64,000 nucleotides of DNA, taken from the NCBI GenBank assembly GCA_018828385.1, contig JAHJVE010000008.1, positions 434,001 to 498,000 on the forward strand, given 5' to 3'. Source of the stretch: Gammaproteobacteria bacterium (GTDB taxonomy: Bacteria; Pseudomonadota; Gammaproteobacteria; Burkholderiales; Rhodocyclaceae). The position numbers and the translations under genes are program-made. Position 1 is the stretch's first letter. Each line of letters opens with the position of its first letter. The notes below the pieces were generated by a model. It was not told the DNA's origin. It made no database searches and worked only from the letters and a program-made list of their open reading frames with translations. Positions 9,961 through 20,403 of this stretch are shown piece by piece.

Positions 9961-11063
9961 TGCTGCTGGCCCTGACCCAATGGCTCGCCCAGGACGTTCG
10001 TTTTTTCAACGTCTTCAACTACATCACGCTGCGTACCGTGCTGGCGGCGATGACTGCGCTGCTCATTTCCTTCGCCGCCGGCCCCGCCGTTATCCGCTGG
10101 CTGGCCGCCAAGAAGATCGGTCAGGCGGTGCGCAATGACGGGCCGCAAACCCACCTCGTCAAATCCGGCACGCCGACCATGGGCGGCGTCCTGATCCTCA
10201 TTTCCATTGGCCTCACCACACTGCTCTGGGGCGACCTCAGCAACAAGTATGTGTGGACCGTGCTCATCGTCACGCTCGGCTTCGGCATCGTCGGCTGGTA
10301 CGACGACTGGAAGAAGGTGGTTTACCGCGACCCGAAGGGGCTGTCGGCCGGCTGGAAATATTTCTGGCAATCGGTGCTCGGCCTCGGCGCCGCGCTGTTC
10401 CTCGCCTACTCGGCCAAGTCCGGCGCCCAGACGCAATTGATCGTCCCCTTCTTCAAGACCATTGCCTATCCGCTCGGCATCGTCGGTTTCATCACGCTGA
10501 CCTATTTCGTGATTGTCGGCACCAGCAACGCGGTCAATCTGACCGACGGCCTCGACGGCCTCGCCATCATGCCGACCGTCATGATCGCCGGCGCCTTCGC
10601 CATCTTCGCTTACGTCACCGGCCACGCCGGGCTTTCCAAGTACCTGCTCATCCCCTACGTGCCGGGGGCGGGCGAGTTGTGCATCCTGCTCGGCGCCATC
10701 GCCGGGGCCGGGCTTGGCTTTCTGTGGTTCAACGCCTATCCGGCCGAAGTCTTCATGGGCGACGTTGGCGCCCTGTCGCTCGGCGCGGCGCTCGGTACCG
10801 TCGCCGTCATCCTGCGTCAGGAAATCGTCCTGCTCATCATGGGTGGCGTGTTCGTCGTCGAAACCCTGTCGGTCATGCTCCAGGTCAGCTACTTCAAATA
10901 CACCAAGAAAAAATTCGGCGAGGGCCGCCGCATCCTGCGCATGGCACCGCTGCACCACCACTTTGAACAATCGGGCTGGAAGGAGACGCAGGTTGTCGTC
11001 CGCTTCTGGATCATCACCATCATGCTCGTGCTGGTCGGGCTGTCTTCGTTGAAGTTGCGCTAG
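9960..11063 (+). CDS. mraY: MraY phospho-MurNAc-pentapeptide transferase
   Basis: Integral membrane enzyme, 367 aa with about ten TM helices, that makes lipid I from UDP-MurNAc-pentapeptide and undecaprenyl phosphate. Conserved cytoplasmic motifs are present: [10 protein letters not shown] preceded by PTM, the Asp pair in [22 protein letters not shown], and the MraY-specific histidine cluster [11 protein letters not shown]. Length is typical. murD follows after 3 bp. Confidence 0.96.
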   Translation: MLLALTQWLAQDVRFFNVFNYITLRTVLAAMTALLISFAAGPAVIRWLAAKKIGQAVRNDGPQTHLVKSGTPTMGGVLILISIGLTTLLWGDLSNKYVWTVLIVTLGFGIVGWYDDWKKVVYRDPKGLSAGWKYFWQSVLGLGAALFLAYSAKSGAQTQLIVPFFKTIAYPLGIVGFITLTYFVIVGTSNAVNLTDGLDGLAIMPTVMIAGAFAIFAYVTGHAGLSKYLLIPYVPGAGELCILLGAIAGAGLGFLWFNAYPAEVFMGDVGALSLGAALGTVAVILRQEIVLLIMGGVFVVETLSVMLQVSYFKYTKKKFGEGRRILRMAPLHHHFEQSGWKETQVVVRFWIITIMLVLVGLSSLKLR

Positions 11064-11066
11064 AAC

Positions 11067-12419
11067 ATGGAACTTCGCGGCAAACGCGTTCTGGTTGTCG
11101 GGCTCGGTGAGTCCGGACTGGCGATGGCCAAATGGCTGCATCGCCAGGGCGCGTTGGTCCGCGTCGCCGATTCGCGCGACAACCCGCCGAACGTCGAAGC
11201 CCTGCAACGCGTTGCGCCGGGCGCCGAACTGATCGCCGGGCCGTTTGCCGAGGCGCCGTTTGCCGCCGCTGACCTCGTCGCGCTGTCGCCGGGGGTTCCG
11301 AAGGCCACACCGGTGATTGCTACGGTCAACCGGAAAATAGTGTCAGAAATCGAATTGTTCGCCGCCGGGTTGCGCGAGCAGGCGCCGGGCTCGCAGATCA
11401 TCGCCATCACCGGCAGCAACGGCAAGACCACCACCACGGCGCTGACTGCCCATCTGCTCAACGGTGCCGGCGTGCCGGCCATCGCCTGCGGCAACATCTC
11501 GCCATCGGCCCTCGATGCGCTCATGGATGCGCAGGACGCCGGCGCTTTGCCGAAGGTCTGGGTCGTCGAACTGTCCAGCTTCCAACTCGAAACGACCCAT
11601 CATCTGAACGCTGAAGCCGCTACCGTGCTCAACGTTTCGGAAGATCACCTCGACCGTTATGACGGCAGCCTGGCCAATTACGCCGCCGCCAAGTCGCGCG
11701 TCTTCCAGGGCAAGGGCGTCATGGTCCTCAACCGAGACGACGACTGGTCGATGGCCAACGGCCGTTGCGGCCGGACGATGGTAACTTTCGGCCTGAACGC
11801 CGCGCCGCGGGGCGTCGATTACGGCTTTGCCGACGACGCCATCTGGCGCGGCAAGGAAAAGCTCGTCGCACTGGCCGACCTCAAGCTGTCCGGCTTGCAT
11901 AATGCCGCCAATGCGATGGCTGCGCTGGCCCTGTGCGAGGCCATCGGCGTCGCGCCGGCTGGTCTGATCGAAGTGCTCAAGTCTTTCGCCGGCCTGCCGC
12001 ACCGGGTCGAAACGGTGGCTGAAATCGGCGGCGTGCTCTACGTCGATGACTCCAAGGGTACCAATGTTGGTGCCACCCTGGCAGCAATCGAAGGCATGGG
12101 CCGCAAGGTCGCCATCGTCCTGGGCGGCGATGGCAAGGGGCAGGACTTCTTGCCTCTCAAGCCCGCTCTCGAAAAACACGGCCGCGCCGTGGCGTTGATC
12201 GGCCGCGATGCCGCCGCCATCGGCATGGCCCTCGACGGCAGCGGCGTGCCGACCCGTATCCTCGGCGACATGGAAGCGGCCGTCCAATGGCTGGCCGGCC
12301 ACGCTCAAGCCGGCGATTGCGTGCTGCTTTCACCGGCCTGCGCCAGCCTCGACATGTACAAGAATTACGCCCATCGCGCCCAAGCTTTCATCGATGCCGT
12401 GAAGGGGCTGTCAGCATGA
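11067..12419 (+). CDS. murD: MurD, UDP-MurNAc-L-Ala:D-Glu ligase
   Basis: Adds D-glutamate to UDP-MurNAc-L-Ala, 450 aa. An N-terminal Rossmann-like domain ([16 protein letters not shown]) is followed by the ATP loop [23 protein letters not shown], the [11 protein letters not shown] block and the C-terminal DDSKGTN. Residues 86-90 (TVNRK) are encoded by a sense copy of the dispersed repeat, in the surface segment between the N-terminal domain and the ATP loop where MurD length varies. The end overlaps ftsW by ATGA. Confidence 0.96.
   Translation: MELRGKRVLVVGLGESGLAMAKWLHRQGALVRVADSRDNPPNVEALQRVAPGAELIAGPFAEAPFAAADLVALSPGVPKATPVIATVNRKIVSEIELFAAGLREQAPGSQIIAITGSNGKTTTTALTAHLLNGAGVPAIACGNISPSALDALMDAQDAGALPKVWVVELSSFQLETTHHLNAEAATVLNVSEDHLDRYDGSLANYAAAKSRVFQGKGVMVLNRDDDWSMANGRCGRTMVTFGLNAAPRGVDYGFADDAIWRGKEKLVALADLKLSGLHNAANAMAALALCEAIGVAPAGLIEVLKSFAGLPHRVETVAEIGGVLYVDDSKGTNVGATLAAIEGMGRKVAIVLGGDGKGQDFLPLKPALEKHGRAVALIGRDAAAIGMALDGSGVPTRILGDMEAAVQWLAGHAQAGDCVLLSPACASLDMYKNYAHRAQAFIDAVKGLSA
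11315..11352 (+). repeat. Dispersed 40-bp repeat, copy in murD
   Basis: GATTGCTACGGTCAACCGG followed by an A-rich, diverged right half. In frame, read as A-T-V-N-R-K. The left half is nearly identical to the copy in the glycosyltransferase at 50.7 kb. Confidence 0.7.
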
Positions 12420-13579
12420 TGATCGGCGCCCTCGATTCGCCCCGCCGGCAAGTTGCCGAGATCGACTACGCGCTGCTGTGGAGCGTCTTGATCCTGCTCT
12501 TTTCCGGCCTGGTCATGGTCTATTCGGCCTCCATCGCCATCGCCGAGGGTGGCCGATTCACCGGTCATCAGCCGGCCTATTACCTGGTGCGCCACGGTAT
12601 TTTCCTGTGCATCGGGCTGGTCGCTGCCGCTGTCACGTTCCAGGTGCCGCTGTCGCTGTGGCAGAAAAATGCACCCTACCTGTTCATGATCGGCGTCGCC
12701 CTGCTGGCGCTCGTGCTGATCCCCGGCATCGGCCGCGACGTCAATGGCGCCCGCCGCTGGCTGTCGCTTGGTTTCGCCAATCTGCAGCCGTCCGAACTCA
12801 TGAAGATGTTCGCCGTGCTCTACGCCGCCGACTACACGGTGCGCAAGATCAACGTCATGCATGACCTCAAGCAGGCTTTCCTGCCGATGTTCGGCGCCAT
12901 GGCCATCGTCGGCATGTTGCTGTTGAAGGAGCCGGATTTTGGCGCTCTCGTCGTCATCATCTCCATCGCCATGGGCATCCTCTTCCTCGGCGGCCTCAAG
13001 GCGCGGCTGTTCGCCCTGCTCATCGTCGGCCTGCTCATCGCTTTCGCGATCATGATCATCGTCTCGCCCTACCGGCGCGACCGGGTGTTCGGCTTCATGG
13101 ACCCGTGGGCCGATGCCTACGGCCGGGGCTACCAGCTCTCGCATTCGCTGATCGCCTTCGGTCGCGGCGAACTGTTCGGTGTCGGTCTTGGTGCCAGCGT
13201 CGAAAAACTGTTCTACCTGCCGGAAGCGCACACCGACTTCCTGCTCGCCGTGATCGCCGAAGAGTTGGGTTTCTTCGGCGTCGTGGCGATCATCGCCCTG
13301 TTCGCCCTGCTCGTGCAGCGCGCCTTCGCCATCGGCCGTCAGGCAGTCCAGCTCGACCGCCTCTACCCGGCGCTCGTCGCCATGGGCATGGGCATCTGGT
13401 TCGGCGTCCAGTCCTTCATCAACATGGGCGTGAACATGGGCCTGCTGCCGACCAAGGGCCTTACCTTGCCGCTCATGAGTTTTGGCGGCTCGGGGGTGCT
13501 CGCCAACTGCGTGGCGCTGGCGATTCTCTTGCGGGTTGACTGGGAAAATCGCCAATTGATGCGCGGAGGCAAGCTATGA
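12416..13579 (+). CDS. ftsW: FtsW septal peptidoglycan glycosyltransferase
   Basis: SEDS-family polymerase acting with FtsI at the septum, 387 aa with about ten TM helices. Conserved features include [11 protein letters not shown] in the first helix, GARRWLSLG with NLQPSELMK, the long periplasmic loop before [18 protein letters not shown], and [18 protein letters not shown]. The ATG at 12416 overlaps the murD stop. The last codons form the left arm of an 18 bp inverted repeat, and the final 19 bp are duplicated in front of murG. Confidence 0.96.
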   Translation: MMIGALDSPRRQVAEIDYALLWSVLILLFSGLVMVYSASIAIAEGGRFTGHQPAYYLVRHGIFLCIGLVAAAVTFQVPLSLWQKNAPYLFMIGVALLALVLIPGIGRDVNGARRWLSLGFANLQPSELMKMFAVLYAADYTVRKINVMHDLKQAFLPMFGAMAIVGMLLLKEPDFGALVVIISIAMGILFLGGLKARLFALLIVGLLIAFAIMIIVSPYRRDRVFGFMDPWADAYGRGYQLSHSLIAFGRGELFGVGLGASVEKLFYLPEAHTDFLLAVIAEELGFFGVVAIIALFALLVQRAFAIGRQAVQLDRLYPALVAMGMGIWFGVQSFINMGVNMGLLPTKGLTLPLMSFGGSGVLANCVALAILLRVDWENRQLMRGGKL

Positions 13580-13615
13580 CGAAGCCGTTTATGCGTTCGC
13601 ATCAATTGGCGATTT
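13546..13615. repeat. 18-bp perfect inverted repeat at the ftsW end
   Basis: Arms 13546-13563 and 13598-13615 are exact reverse complements (AAATCGCCAATTGATGCG). The 34-base loop contains the ftsW stop and the first copy of the GGAGG-ATG unit. In RNA this would fold into a very stable hairpin covering the 3' end of ftsW. The right arm looks like an inverted copy of the ftsW tail. Confidence 0.9.
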
Positions 13616-13704
13616 CGTCGCAGGCTAACCCGGCGAAGCCGGTGTTAAGCGCGCAGCGCGGCCGTAGACAAAACATCCTCCTTTCGCGCGGAGGCAAGCT
13701 ATGA
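13561..13704 (+). repeat. 19-bp direct repeat flanking an insertion between ftsW and murG
   Basis: GCGCGGAGGCAAGCTATGA occurs at 13561-13579 (ftsW end) and again at 13686-13704 (ribosome site and start of murG), 125 bp apart. Removing one period would restore an ATGA overlap of ftsW and murG, the spacing seen at other junctions of this cluster. The 106 bp between holds short palindromes (CCGGCGAAGCCGG and GCGCGCAGCGCG). Confidence 0.85.
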
Positions 13705-14759
13705 GCAAGACCATCATGATCATGGCCGGCGGTACCGGCGGCCACATCTTCCCGGCCCTGGCCGTCGCCCATTCGATGCGCGATGCCGGCTGGCGGGTTG
13801 TCTGGCTCGGCAATCCGGATGGCATGGAAGCACGCCTCGTGCCGCAGCACGGTTTCGAGATGGTCAATCTGAAATTCGCCGCCCTGCGCGGCAAGGGCAT
13901 CCTGCGCAAGCTGCTGCTGCCGGTCAATCTGCTCAAGGGCTTCTGGCAGGCGCAGAAGGCCATTCGCCAGATTCAGCCCAACGTCGTGCTCGGCATGGGC
14001 GGTTACATCACCTTCCCGGGCGGCATGATGGCCGCTCTGCTCGGCAAGCCGCTGGTTGTCCATGAACAGAATTCGGTGGCCGGGCTGGCCAATCGGGTGC
14101 TGGCCAGGGTGGCAGACCGCATCGTGACCGGCTTTCCCAACGTGTTGAACAAAGGCGTCTGGGCCGGCAATCCGGTACGTCCGGAAATCGCCAAAATCGC
14201 CCCGCCGGCCGAACGTTTTGCCGAACGCAGCGGCGCCTTGCGCCTGCTGGTCATCGGTGGCAGCCTCGGCGCCCAGGCGCTCAACGAGATGGTGCCCAAG
14301 GGCATGGCCCTGCTCGGCGCCAGCGATCAGCCGCAGATCGTCCATCAGGCCGGCGAGAAGCATATCGAGGGGCTCAAGGCCAATTACGCTGCGGTCGGCG
14401 TCCAGGCCCATTGCGTGCCCTTCATCGAAGACATGGCGGGCGCCTACGAATGGGCCGATCTGGTCATCTGCCGGGCTGGTGCCTTGACCGTGGCCGAGCT
14501 GGCGGCGACCGGCGTGGCGAGCATTCTCGTGCCTTTCCCGCATGCGGTTGACGACCACCAGACCGGCAACGCCAAGTTCCTGGTCCATGCCGGTGGCGCC
14601 TTCCTGTTGCCGCAAGACGAATTGACGCCGGAATCGATTGCGCTGATCCGCAACTATTCCCGCGGTCAACTGCTGGAAATGGCCGAAAAAGCCCGCAGTC
14701 TGGCCAAGCCCGATGCCACCGAAGAAGTGGCGACTATCTGTGCAGAGAGCGCGAAATGA
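13701..14759 (+). CDS. murG: MurG lipid II synthase
   Basis: GT28 glycosyltransferase, 352 aa, that adds GlcNAc to lipid I on the inner face of the membrane. The G-loops are seen as [15 protein letters not shown] near the start and [11 protein letters not shown] in the C-terminal half. The acceptor loop [11 protein letters not shown] and the [11 protein letters not shown] block are conserved. The GGAGG at 13690-13694 sits 6 bp before the ATG and can pair with CCTCC at 13677-13681, which may partly hide it. The end overlaps murC by ATGA. Confidence 0.96.
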   Translation: MSKTIMIMAGGTGGHIFPALAVAHSMRDAGWRVVWLGNPDGMEARLVPQHGFEMVNLKFAALRGKGILRKLLLPVNLLKGFWQAQKAIRQIQPNVVLGMGGYITFPGGMMAALLGKPLVVHEQNSVAGLANRVLARVADRIVTGFPNVLNKGVWAGNPVRPEIAKIAPPAERFAERSGALRLLVIGGSLGAQALNEMVPKGMALLGASDQPQIVHQAGEKHIEGLKANYAAVGVQAHCVPFIEDMAGAYEWADLVICRAGALTVAELAATGVASILVPFPHAVDDHQTGNAKFLVHAGGAFLLPQDELTPESIALIRNYSRGQLLEMAEKARSLAKPDATEEVATICAESAK

Positions 14760-16147
14760 AACATAAAGTCAAACACATCCACTTCGTCGGCGTCGGCGGT
14801 TCGGGCATGAGCGGCATCGCCGAAGTGCTGGTCCACCTCGACTACACCGTGAGCGGTTCCGATCTGGCGGCCAGCGCGACGACGCGCCGCCTCGAAGGCG
14901 AAGGCGTCAAGGTCATGCTCGGCCACGCCGCCGAAAACATTACCGGGGCCGATGCCGTCGTCACCTCGACTGCCGTCAAGGCCGACAACCCGGAAGTCGT
15001 TGCCGCCCGCGAAAAGAAGATTCCGGTCGTGCCGCGTGCCCAGATGCTGGCCGAACTGATGCGCCTCAAGCATGGCATCGCCATCGCCGGGACGCATGGC
15101 AAGACGACGACGACCAGCCTGGTTGCCAGCATCCTGGCCGAAGGCGGCGTCGATCCGACCTTCGTCATCGGCGGTCGGCTCAATGCGGCGGGGGCCAATG
15201 CCCGCCTCGGGAGCGGCGATTTCCTCGTCGCCGAGGCCGACGAGTCGGATGCCTCCTTCCTCTTCCTGTCGCCAGTCATTTCGGTCGTCACCAACATCGA
15301 CGCCGACCACATGGAAACCTACGGCCATGACTTCGAGCGTCTGAAGTCGGCCTTCGTCGAGTTTCTCAATCGCCTGCCGTTCTACGGCGTGGCCGTGCTT
15401 TGCGGCGACGATGCCAATGTTCGCGACATCATGCCGCGCGTGCCGAAGCAGATCATCACCTACGGTCTGTCGCCGGAGAACAATTTCTACGCCGAGAACA
15501 TCGTCGCCGAGGATGGCCGGATGCGCTTCGATTGCGTGCGCGTCAATGGCACCACCTCGCGTCTGGCCATCACGCTCAACACGCCGGGCATGCACAATGT
15601 GCTGAATGCCCTGGCGGCCATTGCCGTGGCCACCGAAGTGCAGGTTTCCGATGCTGCCATCGTCAAGGCTCTGGCCGAGTTCAAGGGCGTCGGCCGGCGT
15701 TTCCAGCGTTATGGCGAAGTGGCCTTGCCGGCTGGTGGCAGTTTCACGCTGGTCGACGACTACGGCCACCACCCGGTCGAAATGGCCGCGACGCTGGCCG
15801 CCGCCCGTGGCGCCTTCCCCGGCCGCCGTCTGGTGCTGGCTTTCCAGCCGCACCGTTACACGCGGACGCGCGATTGCTTCGAGGACTTCGTCAAGGTGCT
15901 GAGCACGGTCGACGCGCTGTTGCTGGCTGAAATCTACGCCGCCGGCGAAGCGCCCATCGTCGCTGCCGACGGCCGTTCGCTGGCCCGTGCCCTGCGCGTC
16001 GGCGGCAAGGTCGAGCCGGTTTTTGTCGAAGACATCGCGGCCATGCCGCAAACGATCATGGATGTCGCCCGCGCTGGCGACGTGGTGTTGTGCATGGGCG
16101 CCGGCTCGATTGGTGCCGTTCCCGGCAAAGTGGCGGGGCAGCAATGA
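14756..16147 (+). CDS. murC: MurC, UDP-MurNAc:L-Ala ligase
   Basis: First Mur ligase of the pathway, 463 aa, joining L-Ala to UDP-MurNAc. Nucleotide fold [16 protein letters not shown] near the N-terminus, ATP loop [14 protein letters not shown], central [10 protein letters not shown] and [11 protein letters not shown], and C-terminal [10 protein letters not shown] with FQPHRYTRT. All are typical of MurC and not of Mpl. The start overlaps murG. A dispersed repeat fills the gap to ddl. Confidence 0.96.
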   Translation: MKHKVKHIHFVGVGGSGMSGIAEVLVHLDYTVSGSDLAASATTRRLEGEGVKVMLGHAAENITGADAVVTSTAVKADNPEVVAAREKKIPVVPRAQMLAELMRLKHGIAIAGTHGKTTTTSLVASILAEGGVDPTFVIGGRLNAAGANARLGSGDFLVAEADESDASFLFLSPVISVVTNIDADHMETYGHDFERLKSAFVEFLNRLPFYGVAVLCGDDANVRDIMPRVPKQIITYGLSPENNFYAENIVAEDGRMRFDCVRVNGTTSRLAITLNTPGMHNVLNALAAIAVATEVQVSDAAIVKALAEFKGVGRRFQRYGEVALPAGGSFTLVDDYGHHPVEMAATLAAARGAFPGRRLVLAFQPHRYTRTRDCFEDFVKVLSTVDALLLAEIYAAGEAPIVAADGRSLARALRVGGKVEPVFVEDIAAMPQTIMDVARAGDVVLCMGAGSIGAVPGKVAGQQ

Positions 16148-16150
16148 ACT

Positions 16151-16188
16151 CCTACGGTCAACCGGAAAAAATGCCCAAAATTGAAATG
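16151..16188 (+). repeat. Dispersed 40-bp repeat, murC-ddl gap
   Basis: CCTACGGTCAACCGGAAAAA, then ATGCCCAAAATTGAAATG. A near-consensus intergenic copy lying between the murC stop and the ddl ribosome site, in one of the few murein-gene junctions here that does not overlap. Confidence 0.85.
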
Positions 16189-16204
16189 CAGTCTGGAGCA
16201 AAGC

Positions 16205-17110
16205 ATGTCTGAATTCGGCAAAGTCGCCGTCCTGTTTGGTGGAACCTCCGCCGAACGTGAAGTTTCGTTGAACAGCGGTTCGCGCGTGCTGGCCGCGTTG
16301 CAAGGGCAGGGCATTGACGCCCACGCCTTTGACCCGGCGTCGCAACCGCTCGACGCGCTGAAAGGCTACGACCGCGCCTTCATCGCGCTGCATGGCCGGC
16401 ACGGCGAAGACGGCACGATTCAGGGCGCGCTGGAAGTCATGCACATTCCCTACACCGGCTCCGGCGTGCTCGCCTCGGCGCTGGCCATGGACAAGTTCCG
16501 CACCAAACTGATGTGGCAGGCGGCCGGCTTGGCCATTCCCGAATACGCGCTGCTCAATGCCGATTCCGACTTCGCCGAGGTCGAGGAAGAGCTCGGCTTG
16601 CCGCTCTTCGTCAAGCCGGCGCATGAAGGTTCGTCGATCGGCATCACCAAGGTCAAGGAGCGCGGCGCGCTCAAGGCGGCCTACGAAGCAGCGGCCAAAC
16701 TCGACCCGCTGGTCATCGCCGAAAAGGGCGTCATGGGCGGTGAATACACGGTCGGCATCATCGGCGACGAAGCGATGCCGATCATCAAGATCGAGCCGGC
16801 CACCGAGTGGTACGACTACGAAGCCAAGTACAACCGCGACGACACCAAGTACCTCTGCCCGTGCGGCCTGCCGGAAGCCAAGGAAATGGAAATCCGCAAG
16901 GGCGCGCTCGAAGCTTTCCGCGTCCTTGGCGGCCGTGGTTGGGGCCGCGTCGATTTCCTGATGGACGAGGACGGCAAGCATTACTTCCTCGAAGTTAATA
17001 CCGCACCCGGCATGACCGACCATTCGCTGGTGCCGATGGCCGCCCGCGTTTCCGGCCTCGAATATCCGGCACTGGTGCGCCGTGTCCTTGAACTTGCGAC
17101 AAACGACTGA
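16205..17110 (+). CDS. ddl: D-alanine--D-alanine ligase
   Basis: ATP-grasp ligase making D-Ala-D-Ala for MurF, 301 aa, the DdlB type found in division clusters. Visible blocks: [30 protein letters not shown], the ATP-binding [14 protein letters not shown], and the metal-binding [18 protein letters not shown] with [10 protein letters not shown]. The ATG at 16205 follows a GGAG at 16194-16197. An in-frame TTG at 16181 would start inside the dispersed repeat and is not used here. Confidence 0.95.
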   Translation: MSEFGKVAVLFGGTSAEREVSLNSGSRVLAALQGQGIDAHAFDPASQPLDALKGYDRAFIALHGRHGEDGTIQGALEVMHIPYTGSGVLASALAMDKFRTKLMWQAAGLAIPEYALLNADSDFAEVEEELGLPLFVKPAHEGSSIGITKVKERGALKAAYEAAAKLDPLVIAEKGVMGGEYTVGIIGDEAMPIIKIEPATEWYDYEAKYNRDDTKYLCPCGLPEAKEMEIRKGALEAFRVLGGRGWGRVDFLMDEDGKHYFLEVNTAPGMTDHSLVPMAARVSGLEYPALVRRVLELATND

Positions 17111-17118
17111 GCCAATGA

Positions 17119-17859
17119 ATGTGGAACAAACCGCACCTGCTCAACGCCATCGCCGATCTGCTCACGCTGGTTGCGGCTGCGGCGTTGCTGGCCGCCGGCG
17201 CGGTCTGGCTGGTGCGTGTGCCGTCGTTGCCGGTCAGGCAGGTGGTCTTTGCCGAAGCCTTGGCGCACACCAAGCGCGGCGAAGTGGAGCAGGTCTTGCC
17301 GGGTTCGCTGACCGGCAATTTCTTCAGCCTCAATCTGCAGCAAGTGCGCGGCGCGCTGGAGAAACTGCCCTGGGCGCGCAAGGTCGAAGTGCGTCGCCAG
17401 TGGCCGGATCGTCTGGAGATCAGGATCGAGGAACACAAGCCCGTGGCGCGCTGGGGCGAGGGGCGCGGCGAATTGGTCAACAGCTACGGCGAAGTGTTCA
17501 TCGCCGCCCTGCCGGACAGCGAGGCGAGCAGCCTGCCCTTGCTGGTCGGGCCGCAGGGTACGGCGCAGGATGTGCTCAAGCATTACAGCGAGTTTGTCGG
17601 CTCCTTTGCAGCGGTCGGCGAGAAGCCGGTGCAGCTCACGCTGTCGCCGCGTCTGGCCTGGCAGCTCAAGCTGGACAACGGCATGTTGGTCGATATCGGT
17701 CGGGAACAGCAGAAAGCGCCGGTCGGCGTTCGCCTGCAGCGGTTCCTGGAAATTTATCCAGAAACGGTCGCCCGGCAGGCGATCCGGCCGACGGTGGTGG
17801 ATTTGCGGTATCCGAATGGTTTCGCCATGCGCGTTGCTGGCGAGGGGAAGGGAAAGTAA
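17119..17859 (+). CDS. ftsQ: Cell division protein FtsQ
   Basis: Bitopic divisome protein, 246 aa, that recruits FtsB and FtsL. A short cytoplasmic tail and one TM helix (LLTLVAAAALLAAGAVWLV) are followed by a POTRA domain (LPVRQVVFAEALAHTKRGEV and LPWARKVEVRRQWPDRLEI) and a beta domain. WPDRLEIRIEEHKPVARWG is the conserved FtsQ stretch. It starts 8 bp after ddl and ends 4 bp before the ftsA start. Confidence 0.94.
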   Translation: MWNKPHLLNAIADLLTLVAAAALLAAGAVWLVRVPSLPVRQVVFAEALAHTKRGEVEQVLPGSLTGNFFSLNLQQVRGALEKLPWARKVEVRRQWPDRLEIRIEEHKPVARWGEGRGELVNSYGEVFIAALPDSEASSLPLLVGPQGTAQDVLKHYSEFVGSFAAVGEKPVQLTLSPRLAWQLKLDNGMLVDIGREQQKAPVGVRLQRFLEIYPETVARQAIRPTVVDLRYPNGFAMRVAGEGKGK

Positions 17860-17863
17860 GACT

Positions 17864-19093
17864 ATGAGCAGGGACAACAAGGATCTGGTGGTGGGGCTGG
17901 ACATCGGGACGTCGAAGATCGTCGCGCTGGTCGCCGAGATCAACCAGGAAGGCAATCTCAACGTCATCGGCATGGGTTCGCAGGATTCGCGCGGCCTCAA
18001 GAAGGGGGTCGTGGTCAACATCGAGGACACCGTGCACACCATCAGCCGGGTGGTGCAGGAAGTCGAACTGATGGCCGACTGCAAGGTGAGCAACGTGTAC
18101 ACCGGCATCGCCGGCAGCCACATCAAGAGCTTCAACTCGAACGGTATGGTGGCGATCAAGGACAAGGAAGTCACCCAGGCGGACGTCGAGCGCGTCATCG
18201 AAACCGCCAAGGCCATGCCGATCCCGGCCGATCAGGAAATCCTGCACATTCTCACGCAGGAATTCGTCATCGATGGCCAGGACGGCATCCGCGAGCCCAT
18301 AGGCATGAGCGGCATGCGCCTGGAAGTGAAGACGCACATCGTCACCGGCGCCGTTTCGGCCGCCCAGAACATCGTCAAATGCGTTCGGCGCTGCGGCCTG
18401 GAGGTCAATGACCTCGTGCTGCAGCCGCTGGCTTCGAGCTACGCCGTGCTCTCCGAGGACGAGAAGGATCTCGGCGTCTGCCTGATCGACATCGGCGGCG
18501 GTACGACCGACATCGCCGTGTGGACGCAGGGCGCCATCCGTCACACCTCGGTCATCCCCATCGCCGGCGACCAGGTTACCAACGACATCGCCATGGCGCT
18601 GCGCACGCCGACCCGGGAAGCCGAAGACATCAAGTGCAAGTACGGTTGCGCCCTGTCGCAACTGGCAGATGCCGCCGAGAACATGGAAGTCGCCGGCGTC
18701 GATGACAGGCCGAGCCGCAAGCTGAGCCGTCGCGCCCTGGCCGACGTCATCCAGCCGCGTGTCGAGGAGCTCTACGAGCTTATCCAGAACGAGTTGCGTC
18801 GGGCCGGTTTCGAGGAAGTGCTGTCTTCCGGCATCGTCCTGACTGGTGGCGCCAGCGTCATGCCCGGCATGGTCGAACTGGGCGAGGAAATCTTCCACAT
18901 GCCGGTACGCCTCGGCAACCCGAAATACACCGGCAGCCTGGCCGACGTCGTGCAAAGCCCGCGTTTCTCGACGGCTTTCGGTCTGCTGCTCGAAGCCCAG
19001 GCCCAGCGCAAGCGCGGCCAGAAGATCCAGGAAAAGCAGGGCTTCAAGGACGTCTTTGACGGCATGAAGTCATGGTTTGCCAAGAATTTTTGA
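17864..19093 (+). CDS. ftsA: Cell division protein FtsA
   Basis: Actin-like ATPase, 409 aa, that anchors FtsZ to the membrane. Phosphate 1 motif VGLDIGTSKIVALV, phosphate 2 DIGGGTTDIAVW and adenosine motif LTGGASVMPGM are all present, as is the SHI subdomain 1C. The C-terminus ends in an amphipathic helix (FDGMKSWFAKNF), the membrane-targeting sequence. The ATG at 17864 gives a standard start. ftsZ follows after 35 bp with its own strong ribosome site. Confidence 0.96.
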   Translation: MSRDNKDLVVGLDIGTSKIVALVAEINQEGNLNVIGMGSQDSRGLKKGVVVNIEDTVHTISRVVQEVELMADCKVSNVYTGIAGSHIKSFNSNGMVAIKDKEVTQADVERVIETAKAMPIPADQEILHILTQEFVIDGQDGIREPIGMSGMRLEVKTHIVTGAVSAAQNIVKCVRRCGLEVNDLVLQPLASSYAVLSEDEKDLGVCLIDIGGGTTDIAVWTQGAIRHTSVIPIAGDQVTNDIAMALRTPTREAEDIKCKYGCALSQLADAAENMEVAGVDDRPSRKLSRRALADVIQPRVEELYELIQNELRRAGFEEVLSSGIVLTGGASVMPGMVELGEEIFHMPVRLGNPKYTGSLADVVQSPRFSTAFGLLLEAQAQRKRGQKIQEKQGFKDVFDGMKSWFAKNF

Positions 19094-19128
19094 TTTGTTA
19101 CTGAACAGTTTTTTCAGAGGAGGTAGTC

Positions 19129-20319
19129 ATGTTTGAAATTATCGAGAAAGACGAAGATGCCGGTACCATCATCAAGGTATTCGGCGTGGGTGGTGCCGGT
19201 GGCAATGCCATCGAGCACATGATTCGCGAAGGCGTCAGCGGCGTTGAATTCATCGCCGCCAACACCGATGCCCAGGCGCTCAGCCGCAATGCCGCATCGA
19301 GCAAACTGTCGCTCGGCAAGACCGGCCTCGGTGCCGGTGCCAAGCCGGAAGCCGGCCAGGCCGCCGCCGATGCACACCGCGACGAAATTCGCGCTTCGCT
19401 GGAAGGCGCTCACATGGCCTTCATCACGGCCGGCATGGGCGGTGGCACCGGCACCGGTGCGGCGCCGGTCGTCGCCGAAATTGCCCGCGAAATGGGTATC
19501 CTGACCGTTGGCGTGGTCACCAAGCCGTTCAGCTTCGAAGGCAACAAGCGGATGAAGTCGGCCGAAGCCGGCATCGCCGAATTCTCCAAGCATGTCGATT
19601 CGCTGATCGTCATCCTCAACGACAAGCTCATGGAAGTCATGGGCGACGACGCCGATGTCGACGATTGCTTCCGCGCGGCTGACGACGTGCTGAAAAATGC
19701 CGTTGGCGGTATCGCCGAAATCATTACCTATCCGGGTCTGGTCAACGTCGACTTCGAAGACGTCCGCACCGTCATGGGTGAAATGGGCCGCGCCATGATG
19801 GGCTCCTCGGCTGCTGCCGGCGTCGATCGCGCTCGCATCGCCGCCGAGCAGGCCGTTGCTTCGCCGCTGCTCGAAGGCATCAATCTGTCCGGCGCCCGTG
19901 GCGTGCTGGTCAACATCACCGCCTCGAAGGGCGGCCTCAAGATGAAGGAAGTCAACGAAGTGATGAATACCGTCAAGGCCTTTGCGGCCGAAGACGCTCA
20001 CATCATTTTCGGCGCCGTCTATGACGAGCTGATGGGCGACGCCCTGCGCGTCACCGTCGTCGCCACCGGCCTCGGCCAGGCGGCCGCCGTCCGCGCCCGC
20101 CAGCCGGAAGTGTTTACCCAGCCGGTCCTGGTTCAGGCTACAGGGACCAGCGATGCAGTGGCTTTCGGCTCCACCCCGGATTATTCGCATCTGGACGTGC
20201 CGGCGGTCTTGCGCGGACGCGGTCAGCGCGGCGGCAGTAACGTCACCGTCGAGGCTCTGGCCAACAGCGGCGTTGATCGTTACGACATTCCGGCTTTCCT
20301 GCGCAAGCAGGCGGATTGA
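19129..20319 (+). CDS. ftsZ: Cell division protein FtsZ
   Basis: Tubulin-like GTPase, 396 aa, forming the Z ring. Nucleotide-binding GVGGAGGNAIEHM, the tubulin signature GMGGGTGTGAAPVV, the T7 loop and the variable linker are in order. The C-terminal peptide YDIPAFLRKQAD is the conserved docking tail for FtsA and ZipA-type partners. A strong GAGGAGG precedes the ATG, fitting the high FtsZ level needed. Confidence 0.97.
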   Translation: MFEIIEKDEDAGTIIKVFGVGGAGGNAIEHMIREGVSGVEFIAANTDAQALSRNAASSKLSLGKTGLGAGAKPEAGQAAADAHRDEIRASLEGAHMAFITAGMGGGTGTGAAPVVAEIAREMGILTVGVVTKPFSFEGNKRMKSAEAGIAEFSKHVDSLIVILNDKLMEVMGDDADVDDCFRAADDVLKNAVGGIAEIITYPGLVNVDFEDVRTVMGEMGRAMMGSSAAAGVDRARIAAEQAVASPLLEGINLSGARGVLVNITASKGGLKMKEVNEVMNTVKAFAAEDAHIIFGAVYDELMGDALRVTVVATGLGQAAAVRARQPEVFTQPVLVQATGTSDAVAFGSTPDYSHLDVPAVLRGRGQRGGSNVTVEALANSGVDRYDIPAFLRKQAD

Positions 20320-20349
20320 TGTAACACCAACTCTCTCTGAAAAAAGGGT

Positions 20350-20378
20350 GGTGACGGCTTGTGCTACAATCCGTCACC
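20350..20378 (+). promoter_or_regulatory. lpxC promoter inside an inverted repeat
   Basis: An extended -10 box TGCTACAAT (20362-20370) sits between perfect 8 bp arms GGTGACGG (20350-20357) and CCGTCACC (20371-20378). The arms could be an operator for a dimeric regulator or an RNA hairpin after ftsZ. No good -35 box is seen, which suits an extended -10 promoter. It lies 34 bp before the lpxC ATG. Confidence 0.55.
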
Positions 20379-20403
20379 TTCCCCAATCATTCAAGCACTT
20401 AGC

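Noticed and set aside
14666..17023. 785-codon minus-strand open frame opposite murC-ddl
   Set aside because: Runs across two real genes and their junction, with no ribosome site or protein family.
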